From assembly GCA_016234985.1 (NCBI GenBank), contig JACRNK010000082.1:1-7078 (forward strand): DNA of 7,078 bases, given 5' to 3'. The notes below the pieces were generated by a model. It searched no databases and was not told the DNA's origin. It worked only from the letters and a program-made list of their open reading frames with translations. Source of the stretch: Deltaproteobacteria bacterium (GTDB taxonomy: Bacteria > Desulfobacterota > GWC2-55-46 > UBA9637). The position numbers and the translations under genes are program-made. Shown in pieces: positions 1-4,781 of the stretch (the stretch's first letter is position 1; each line of letters begins with the position of its first letter).

Positions 1-158
1 CAGGCGTTGCACGCCATGGAATACGCCTCGTTGTTCTTATAATCAACAGGGTTAATAAGCACAAGATTGGAGAAGCCGGTATTCTCCATAGCCCGCGCAA
101 CAGAGCCGATATTGCCTGCGCTTTGCGGCTCTACAAGCATGATGGAGATGTTGTTCAT
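1..158 (-). CDS. TrmJ/TrmH-family RNA 2'-O-methyltransferase, N-terminal part (cut by window edge)
   Basis: Reading the minus strand from the ATG at 158 gives an N-terminus beginning MNNISIMLVEPQSAGNIGSV and continuing with ARAMENTGFSNLVLINP. This is the SPOUT-class motif 1 region (N-I-G-S-V-A-R-A-M) of the TrmH superfamily, and the wording LVEPQ..GNIGSVARAM..TGF is closest to TrmJ, which methylates the 2'-OH of nucleotide 32 in tRNA using S-adenosylmethionine. About 52 codons are visible; the SAM-binding trefoil knot lies outside the window. TGA and TAA codons in frame just upstream exclude a longer N-terminus. No good Shine-Dalgarno sequence is visible. The gene is divergent from hgcA with 80 bp between the starts. 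The family call is firm; the TrmJ subfamily and the substrate are inferred from the N-terminus alone. Confidence 0.8.
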   Translation of the reverse strand, partial: MNNISIMLVEPQSAGNIGSVARAMENTGFSNLVLINPVDYKNNEAYSMACNA

Positions 159-238
159 AACAAGTTTATGGTATCATTACAATTGGCAGTTAGCAAGAGC
201 GCGGCAACAAAATGAAAATCTCAAAAACAGGAGAAAGC

Positions 239-1336
239 ATGAAAAATGTTTCCTGCTGCGGCCCTCAAACCAAAGACACATCGGATAATTTGCCGTGTTG
301 CAGCAAACCGGAAGCGCCTGCAATAGGGTTTGTGCCTTCCATAGTCAGGAGGGTATCTGCTGAATGGACGTGGAGGGATTATCTCGGGCAAATAAGGTGC
401 AGGGTAAGTTCTTTCAGGAATTCATATACAGTCAAGCCCGGTCTTTACGCTGCTGGCAATCCCGATAAAAATTCCGATGTCTTTGTGAGCGCAAATTACA
501 AAATGAGCTTTGATATCCTGAGGCGCGCTTTAAAGGGGATGAATGCATGGATTCTCGCGCTGGACACAAAAGGCATCAATGTCTGGTGTGCGGCAGGTAA
601 AGGCACATTCGGCACTGATGAGCTCATAAAACGGATTAGCGAATCTCAATTGGAAAAAGCGGTGAGCCATAAGAGAATTATAGTTCCGCAACTTGGCGCG
701 CCTGGGATTGCAGCCCATATTGTTCAACAAAAGACCGGGTTCAGAATCTCCTATGGCCCTGTTGATGCGCGGGATATTCGTCAATATCTTGATGCCGGAT
801 ACAAAGCAACGGAAGAAATGCGGAGGATCAAATTTACCGTGTGGGACAGGCTGGTTCTTACGCCTATGGAGATGATCCCGGCCCTCAAAATATATGCACT
901 CTATGCGTTTCTCATGTTTTTCATCATGGGCCTGAAACCGTCTGGAATCATATTCAAAGACGGCCTGGCAAACGGACTGCCGTTTTTTCTCCTCGGATTT
1001 TTGGCGGTTCTATCAGGCGCATTGGTTACGCCGTTGCTCCTGCCTTTTGTGCCGTTCAGGTCATTTGCCGTTAAAGGCTGGATTATCGGGCTTGCTTTCA
1101 CCTTTCTCGGCATAAAAAATATTTCCATTGCCGCGCCTACCGCTGTTTTCTCATTTTTATTCTTTCCGCTGGCAAGCTCATATATTGCCCTGCAATTTAC
1201 CGGATCAACCGTTTTTACCGGCATGTCCGGTGTTAAAAAGGAACTCAGATTCGCCATGCCGGTTTATATATCCGCGGCTTTCATTTCCATTGTTCTGTTG
1301 GTATTGTTTAAATTGAATCAATGGGGGCTTCTGTGA
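239..1336 (+). CDS. hgcA: HgcA, corrinoid methyltransferase of mercury methylation
   Basis: HgcA is a membrane-anchored corrinoid protein that transfers a methyl group to Hg(II), giving methylmercury; it needs HgcB as electron donor. The 365-residue product has the diagnostic cap-helix motif NVWCAAGK at 114-121, with Cys117 as the predicted lower axial ligand of cobalt (Cys93 in the Desulfovibrio ND132 protein). The corrinoid domain spans about 60-200 and includes QLGAPGIAAH (151-160) and SYGPVDARDI (171-180), related to the CdhD/AcsC corrinoid proteins of the acetyl-CoA pathway. Five hydrophobic segments follow at about 214-232, 247-271, 277-293, 296-318 and 338-358. FTGSTVFTGMSGVKKE (320-335) is also typical of the family. 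The start at 239 is chosen because AGGAGA (229-234) precedes it; an in-frame ATG at 212 lacks a ribosome site. Unusual: two Cys-Cys pairs (6-7, 20-21) in the N-terminal tail. The stop overlaps the hgcB start. No inactivating change is visible. Confidence 0.96.
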   Translation: MKNVSCCGPQTKDTSDNLPCCSKPEAPAIGFVPSIVRRVSAEWTWRDYLGQIRCRVSSFRNSYTVKPGLYAAGNPDKNSDVFVSANYKMSFDILRRALKGMNAWILALDTKGINVWCAAGKGTFGTDELIKRISESQLEKAVSHKRIIVPQLGAPGIAAHIVQQKTGFRISYGPVDARDIRQYLDAGYKATEEMRRIKFTVWDRLVLTPMEMIPALKIYALYAFLMFFIMGLKPSGIIFKDGLANGLPFFLLGFLAVLSGALVTPLLLPFVPFRSFAVKGWIIGLAFTFLGIKNISIAAPTAVFSFLFFPLASSYIALQFTGSTVFTGMSGVKKELRFAMPVYISAAFISIVLLVLFKLNQWGLL

Positions 1337-1626
1337 AATATCTCGCTAATGTGACAAGCCTTAAATTCTTTTCCGATATATGCACAGGTTGCGGAAGGTG
1401 CGTTGAGGTATGCCCTCACGCGGTCTTTATTATTGTGAACGGCAAAAAGGCTGCATTAAGCGATAAAGACAAGTGCATGGAATGCGGAGCGTGTGCGCGA
1501 AACTGCGCATATGGGGCAATTACAGTAAATGCAGGTGTAGGCTGCGCAGCCGCGATCATAAACGGCATGCTTACCGGAGGCGAGCCTTCCTGCGGATGTG
1601 GGGATAATACGGGAGAGTGCTGCTAA
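1333..1626 (+). CDS. hgcB: HgcB, two-cluster ferredoxin of mercury methylation
   Basis: HgcB is thought to reduce the HgcA corrinoid to Co(I) and may deliver Hg(II). The 97-residue product has two [4Fe-4S] motifs, CTGCGRCVEVCP (17-28) and CMECGACARNC (48-58), followed by VGCAAAI with Cys71 (equivalent to the conserved extra Cys73 of ND132), then CGC at 87-89 and a terminal Cys96-Cys97 pair. The extra Cys and the C-terminal pair separate HgcB from ordinary 2[4Fe-4S] ferredoxins. I prefer the GTG at 1333: it overlaps the hgcA stop as GTGA, has a G-run (1323-1327) 5 nt upstream, and gives the family-like N-terminus MKYLANV. The alternative ATG at 1321 adds four residues and has no ribosome site. 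The residue after the last cysteine of cluster 2 is Ala59 where Pro is usual. Translational coupling with hgcA is likely. Confidence 0.95.
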   Translation: MKYLANVTSLKFFSDICTGCGRCVEVCPHAVFIIVNGKKAALSDKDKCMECGACARNCAYGAITVNAGVGCAAAIINGMLTGGEPSCGCGDNTGECC

Positions 1627-1633
1627 TCCCCCT

Positions 1634-1649
1634 AAATGCATTTGCATTT
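1634..1649 (+). terminator. Weak inverted repeat downstream of hgcB, possible terminator
   Basis: AAATGC (1634-1639) and GCATTT (1644-1649) form a 6-bp perfect stem with a 4-nt loop, starting 7 nt after the hgcB stop and ending in a short T run (1646-1650 is ATTTT). The stem has only two G-C pairs, so it would be a weak intrinsic terminator at best. Its place just after the operon and before a convergent gene supports the role; stability does not. Confidence 0.3.
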
Positions 1650-1734
1650 TCTGATAAATACTATGCGAAGTGAACGCGCAATGAGGTCAATATATTTCGT
1701 AACGGCAAGAAAGTAGAGCTGACCGTCTACGACC

Positions 1735-2019
1735 TTACTTTCCCCTTTCTTCCTTCATCAACCTAAAAGTTTCTTCATATATGTGCTTGCGCGGGCCAAC
1801 TGCAACAATTTCAATCTGCTTACCATAAACCTTATAGACTATCCTGAATTTGCTTACCCTAAAGCTCCTTAAACCCGATAGCTCATCTTTTAAGACTTTC
1901 CCAGAATATGGATCTGACAGAATTGTTTGCAAAGACGACCTGACCTTTTTCTTGAGATGTGGATGCAGGCTGCGGATGAGTTCTGTTGCATTATCCGTAA
2001 CGATGAGCTTATATAGCAT
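1735..2019 (-). CDS. RelE/ParE-superfamily toxin of a type II toxin-antitoxin module
   Basis: The 94-residue product has the size and pattern of the RelE/ParE fold: an N-terminal strand (MLYKLIVTDNA), a helical hairpin rich in Lys and Arg (about 12-37), DPYSGKVLKDELSG, then the strands FRVSKFRIVYKVYG and IEIVAVGPRKHIYEE. The terms L.G..SFRV..FRIVYKV and VGPRKHIYEE are typical of the RelE branch. RelE members are ribosome-dependent mRNA interferases, while ParE members poison gyrase; the sequence does not settle which applies, although the basic residues fit an RNase. The gene lies 20 bp after the Phd-like antitoxin, in the usual antitoxin-first order, and points towards hgcB. It looks full length and intact. 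No strong Shine-Dalgarno sequence is seen, so coupling to antitoxin translation is possible. Confidence 0.85.
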   Translation of the reverse strand: MLYKLIVTDNATELIRSLHPHLKKKVRSSLQTILSDPYSGKVLKDELSGLRSFRVSKFRIVYKVYGKQIEIVAVGPRKHIYEETFRLMKEERGK

Positions 2020-2039
2020 CTGTATAATTTCCGGATGAA

Positions 2040-2300
2040 TTATTTGAATAATTCATCAAGGGTGTACAGCTTTGCCTTTTTGCTTTTTAATGCCGCAAGC
2101 CCTTTTTTGATCTCATCCATCAATCCTGAATCGGATCTGATAGCAATAGTTTCTTTTAAACTATCAAATTCATCAGGGCTTATCATAACCGCTGCAGGAC
2201 GGCCATTTTTTGTAATTACCACTTCTTCATCAGTAGCGCTGACAGCCTCCACCAGCCCGCTCAATTTCATTTTAGCCTCCGAAAGCGACAATGTCTTCAT
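2040..2300 (-). CDS. Phd/YefM-family antitoxin
   Basis: The 86-residue product begins MKTLSLSEAKMKLSGLVEAV and continues with EEVVITKNGRPAAVMISPDEFDSL, the DNA-binding Phd/YefM fold (about 1-55), in which the dimer contacts the operator of its own operon. The C-terminal part (about 56-86, with DEIKKGLAALKSKKAKLYTLDELF) is the segment that usually wraps and inhibits the toxin. It directly precedes the RelE/ParE-like toxin gene, forming a complete module. GGAGG on the minus strand (plus 2310-2314) lies 9 nt before the ATG at 2300 but only 3 nt before an in-frame ATG at 2306, so 2300 is preferred. Autoregulation by the toxin-antitoxin complex is expected from the family. Confidence 0.88.
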   Translation of the reverse strand: MKTLSLSEAKMKLSGLVEAVSATDEEVVITKNGRPAAVMISPDEFDSLKETIAIRSDSGLMDEIKKGLAALKSKKAKLYTLDELFK

Positions 2301-2323
2301 ATTCATAAACCTCCATTTAGGTT

Positions 2324-2340
2324 GACCAGAATTAAGACCA
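2324..2340 (-). promoter_or_regulatory. Direct repeat upstream of the antitoxin gene, possible autoregulatory operator
   Basis: GACCA occurs at 2324-2328 and again at 2336-2340, a 12-bp offset close to one helical turn, in the 64-bp gap between the FAD-dehydrogenase stop and the antitoxin start. Phd-type proteins bind short repeated sites before their own gene, so this is a reasonable candidate. The repeat is only 5 bp and could be chance. Confidence 0.2.
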
Positions 2341-2364
2341 TATTAGCGCGCTGTTTTGAAAAAG

Positions 2365-3714
2365 TCAAATATTCACAGAGAGTCTTCTCGCTATTTCTCT
2401 TGCTGCCACAACCCCAGACACTGCTGCATGGATGATTCCTCTTGTGATTCCTGCGCCGTCGCCTGCTGCAAACAGGTTTTTAACCTCAGTCTCAAGATTG
2501 TTTGTAAGCTTGAGCCGCATGGAATAAAACTTCACCTCTGCGCCGTAAAGAAGCGTGGATGTTGAGTAAACACCGGGCACAATTTTATCAAGGGCCTCCA
2601 GCATCTCAAGGATGTCTGATATGTAGCGGTAGGGGATTGCAAAGGAAAGATCGCCGGGTGTGGCATCTGCCAGTGTCGGTTTGACACTCCCCTTTTTAAT
2701 CCTTTCGGGTGTAGACCTCCTGCCTTGAAGCAGGTCTCCCAGCCTCTGAACAATAATCCCTTCGCCAAGCAGATTGACAAGTTTTGCAATATACTGGCCG
2801 TATGCAATTGGCTCATGGAACGGCTCTGTAAATGTTGTGGAGGCAAGGATTGCAAAGTTTGTGTTATTGGATTTTTTTGTAGAAAAGCTGTGGCCGTTTA
2901 CTGTGCAGAAGTCTTTGTGCTTTTCTTTTACCACAACGCCGTAAGGGTTCATGCAGAATGTCCTTACCATGTCGTCAAACCGCTTGGAGTAAAATAAAAG
3001 CTTTGCCTCGTGCATCACATCTGTTAGCGGCCTCATAATGGACGCAGGAACCTCAACTCTAACACCGATGTCAACAGGGTTGTTGCCGATGGAAAGGCCG
3101 AGTCTTTTTGATTCTTGGCTCAGCCAGTGAGAGCCGCTTCTGCCGGGCGCAAGGATTATAAATTCTCCAAGGAACTCTTTGCCGTCATTAGTCTTCACGC
3201 CGGTGGCCTTATCACCTTGTTTTAATATCTCTACTGCTTCGCAGTTGAATAGAATATCAATTTGCGCATTGATGTCCTGTCTCAAATTCTTGAGAAGCGC
3301 AAAGCATCTGTCTGTGCCGAGATGCCTTATCTTGAAAGGTAAAAGCCTTAAGCCGTTTCTCGCGGAAACCTCTTCCAGCCTCTTTACCTCTTCCTCATCT
3401 GTGCCGTGGAGTTCCTGCGGGGCGCCGTATTTTATGAATATCTTGTCAACATAATCTATGAGAGATTCAAGCGCACCTTCTCCAATATAATCAGTTAAAA
3501 ACCCGCCAACGGCTGTAGAGAGATTGAGCTTCCCGTCGCTGAAAGTGCCTGCCCCGCCGAAGCCCTGGAATATGTCATTAGCCTTCCTGTCAAGGAGGTC
3601 ATCGCCTTTTTCAAGAAGAAGAATCTTGAGATTTTTTTTAGCCGAAATGAGTTCAAGCGCCGCAAAAATGCCGGCAGGCCCTGCGCCGACTATGATGACA
3701 TCGTAAATATTCAT
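2365..3714 (-). CDS. FAD-dependent dehydrogenase, COG2509 type
   Basis: The 449-residue product starts with a Rossmann dinucleotide-binding segment, YDVIIVGAGPAG (4-15), followed by LLLEKG (about 33-38), and ends with LFAAGDGAGITRGIIHAAVS near the C-terminus, the second FAD contact. GFGGAGTFSDGKLN in the N-terminal third and DIGVRVEVP in the middle are characteristic of the uncharacterised FAD-dependent dehydrogenase group COG2509. The substrate is unknown; the protein is presumably a soluble cytoplasmic flavoprotein. The ATG at 3714 is chosen because GAGG (plus 3722-3725) lies 7 nt upstream; a GTG one codon earlier is less well placed. The gene begins 17 nt after the XRE regulator stop on the same strand, so the two probably form one operon. 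No truncation or frameshift is visible. Confidence 0.88.
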   Translation of the reverse strand: MNIYDVIIVGAGPAGIFAALELISAKKNLKILLLEKGDDLLDRKANDIFQGFGGAGTFSDGKLNLSTAVGGFLTDYIGEGALESLIDYVDKIFIKYGAPQELHGTDEEEVKRLEEVSARNGLRLLPFKIRHLGTDRCFALLKNLRQDINAQIDILFNCEAVEILKQGDKATGVKTNDGKEFLGEFIILAPGRSGSHWLSQESKRLGLSIGNNPVDIGVRVEVPASIMRPLTDVMHEAKLLFYSKRFDDMVRTFCMNPYGVVVKEKHKDFCTVNGHSFSTKKSNNTNFAILASTTFTEPFHEPIAYGQYIAKLVNLLGEGIIVQRLGDLLQGRRSTPERIKKGSVKPTLADATPGDLSFAIPYRYISDILEMLEALDKIVPGVYSTSTLLYGAEVKFYSMRLKLTNNLETEVKNLFAAGDGAGITRGIIHAAVSGVVAAREIARRLSVNI

Positions 3715-3731
3715 CACCCATCCTCTTGCCT

Positions 3732-4169
3732 TTAGAGAGGGTCTTTCCCCTTTTTAAGCCTCTTATATGTTGCCGGAGGCTCTGCCGCTATCGGCAGCTT
3801 ATATTTATCCTCTCTGTGTTTCTTCAACACCCGGACTATTTCTATGAGAAGCGGGATATCTTCTTCGCGGATATCTTCCAATATCCTCAAAAGCTCCTGC
3901 ATTTCCGTTTTTCCGGCAGCCCTGTATCCTTCCGCAGGCAGGAGATTAATCAACCTTAAGGTTGATTCGTCCATAAAGAAGCGGTTAAGAGGTAGTGAAA
4001 GGGCATCGGAAATCTTTATCAGAATTCCGAGGGATGGAAGCTGTTCTGCGCGTTCTATCTTTCCGATGTATGTGTAATCCATGCCTATCATAGCAGCCAG
4101 GGCCTTCTGGGTAAGCCCCTTAGAATGTCTTATCTCACGCAGTCTTTCCCCCAAGTGTTCCTTTATCAT
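3732..4169 (-). CDS. XRE-family (Cro/cI-type) transcription regulator
   Basis: The 145-residue product has a standard HTH_3 domain at about 5-65: LGERLREIRHSKGLTQKALA, then MIGMDYTYIGKIERAEQLPS and a helix ending with NRFF. The remainder (66-145) is helical and charged (EMQELLRILEDIREEDIPLL), perhaps for dimerisation or signal input; I recognise no named domain there. The start at 4169 (MIKEHLGERL) is preferred over the in-frame ATG at 4196 because the -35/-10 promoter (4206-4178) lies between them, so the longer form could not be translated from that transcript. The -10 end is 8 nt from the ATG, implying a leaderless message. The gene is divergent from the small winged-helix gene at 4276 and is followed by the FAD dehydrogenase. 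Control of the divergent pair and of its own operon is inferred from position. Confidence 0.88.
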   Translation of the reverse strand: MIKEHLGERLREIRHSKGLTQKALAAMIGMDYTYIGKIERAEQLPSLGILIKISDALSLPLNRFFMDESTLRLINLLPAEGYRAAGKTEMQELLRILEDIREEDIPLLIEIVRVLKKHREDKYKLPIAAEPPATYKRLKKGKDPL

Positions 4170-4177
4170 AGCAATTA

Positions 4178-4206
4178 AAAATATCCACTTTCGCATATAT
4201 TGTCAA
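4178..4206 (-). promoter_or_regulatory. Sigma-70-like promoter for the XRE regulator operon (predicted leaderless)
   Basis: On the minus strand TTGACA (plus 4206-4201) is a perfect -35 box, followed after exactly 17 nt by TATTTT (plus 4183-4178), a 4/6 match to the -10 consensus. Normal start-site spacing puts +1 at about 4171, two nucleotides before the ATG at 4169, leaving no room for a ribosome-binding site. Confidence 0.7.
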
Positions 4207-4240
4207 CTTAAATGAATTTTGATGTATTATCCTTTTTTGC

Positions 4241-4269
4241 TTGACAAGATAGACTATTTATCCTATTTT
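4241..4269 (+). promoter_or_regulatory. Sigma-70-like promoter for the small winged-helix gene (predicted leaderless)
   Basis: TTGACA (4241-4246), a 17-nt spacer and TATTTT (4264-4269) repeat the exact form of the divergent XRE promoter. The expected +1 is about 4276, the A of the ATG. The two -35 boxes are 34 bp apart and make an inverted TTGTCAA/TTGACAA pair (4200-4206 and 4241-4247), a possible shared operator for the XRE protein. Confidence 0.68.
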
Positions 4270-4275
4270 ACGGCA

Positions 4276-4596
4276 ATGGCTTCTATGGATAAGATAGAAC
4301 TCTTGAGATATTTAAGCAATTCAGACTTTTTTCATCTCCTGTCAAATGGAGAGTTAAAGCTATACGTACTGCTCCTTGCAAGCGCGGATGCTGTTGATAT
4401 CCCATGCAAAATAAGTTTTGGAGAAGTAGAAAAGATAGGGAGAAGATTGACGGCGCTCAAGAAGCTTAAATCAAGCATAACCTCTCTTGAAAAGTATGGG
4501 CTTGCAGTATTTGAAAAGATTGAAGAATGGCCTTACGGCGAGCTGAAATTCAGGCTTACGAGGCCTTCGGGGCTAAAGGCGGTAAAAGGCGAATAA
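4276..4596 (+). CDS. Small winged-helix-like protein of unknown function
   Basis: I do not recognise a named family. The 106-residue product reads as a compact winged-helix fold: helix FFHLLSNGELKLYVLLLASA (18-37), helix ISFGEVEKIGRR (46-57), a candidate recognition helix TALKKLKSSITSLEKYGL (59-76), and a beta wing of VFEKIEEW and ELKFRLT (78-95). The pattern 'S.GELKLY..LL' followed by an ordered 'I..SL...GLI'-like helix recalls replication-initiator and DnaD-like wHTH domains and phage or plasmid regulators, but this is analogy only. The start at 4276 is set by the promoter ending at 4269; the reading frame is open further upstream (ATG at 4219), but that stretch contains the promoter. An ATG at 4285 is an alternative. 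It lies 1 nt before the zinc-ribbon gene and divergent from the XRE gene. Confidence 0.72.
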   Translation: MASMDKIELLRYLSNSDFFHLLSNGELKLYVLLLASADAVDIPCKISFGEVEKIGRRLTALKKLKSSITSLEKYGLAVFEKIEEWPYGELKFRLTRPSGLKAVKGE

Positions 4597-4597
4597 G

Positions 4598-4747
4598 ATG
4601 GCAGAAAAGATGATATGCCCAAAATGCAAGAATCACTCATGGACCGCAGCCCCTTATGAGCCAAACCCATGCCCCTATTGCGGTTTTATATTCTCAAAGT
4701 CCGATGAAGGCAATGACCCACCCCCTTCCCCTCCAGGGAGGGGATAA
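4598..4747 (+). CDS. 49-residue zinc-ribbon protein
   Basis: The ATG at 4598 comes 1 nt after the stop of the winged-helix gene, indicating coupled translation. The product has two CPxC knuckles, CPKC (7-10) and CPYCGF (25-30), a minimal zinc ribbon that would bind one Zn(II). Such ribbons typically mediate protein or nucleic-acid contacts. From Asp40 onwards (DPPPSPPGRG) the reading frame lies entirely within the left and central part of the GC-rich palindrome at 4715-4758, which also supplies the stop codon. The native C-terminus may therefore have been replaced by repeat sequence. The gene is short, but the paired knuckles and tight spacing make it credible. Function unknown; it may act with the preceding protein. 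Confidence 0.65.
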   Translation: MAEKMICPKCKNHSWTAAPYEPNPCPYCGFIFSKSDEGNDPPPSPPGRG

Positions 4748-4758
4748 AGGGGTGGGTC
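4715..4758. repeat. GC-rich imperfect palindrome, REP-like element
   Basis: The outer arms GACCCACCCC (4715-4724) and GGGGTGGGTC (4749-4758) are perfectly complementary over 10 bp. Inner arms CCCCTC (4728-4733) and GAGGGG (4738-4743) add 6 bp around a CAGG loop, separated by a small CTT/ATAAA internal loop. No T run follows on either strand, so it is not a classical intrinsic terminator. Such sequences often occur in many copies as REP-type elements; copy number cannot be seen here. It separates the convergent zinc-ribbon and aminopeptidase genes and would be transcribed from both sides. Confidence 0.7.
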
Positions 4759-4781
4759 GGGAGCAAAGAAAAAGATTAGAT

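Noticed and set aside
212..238. Nine-residue N-terminal extension of HgcA from the ATG at 212
   Set aside because: There is no ribosome site before 212, whereas AGGAGA is well placed before the ATG at 239.
159..238. Promoter or ArsR/MerR-type operator upstream of hgcA
   Set aside because: I looked for a -35/-10 pair with proper spacing and for a clear dyad; only weak matches such as TATCAT at 172-177 are present, not enough to annotate.
901..1257. 118-codon minus-strand frame inside hgcA
   Set aside because: It lies antisense to the membrane domain of hgcA, shows no recognisable motif and has no independent ribosome site; it is a shadow of the real gene.
4170..4196. Longer start of the XRE regulator at 4196
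   Set aside because: This ATG falls in the spacer between the -35 and -10 boxes, and the extra residues precede the normal beginning of an XRE domain.
4219..4275. Longer start of the winged-helix gene at 4219
   Set aside because: The segment contains the TTGACA and TATTTT boxes, so a transcript from that promoter would begin after this start; the added residues also show no domain character.
4715..4758. Intrinsic terminator at the GC-rich palindrome
   Set aside because: Neither strand has a T run after the stem, so a REP-like repeat is the better description.
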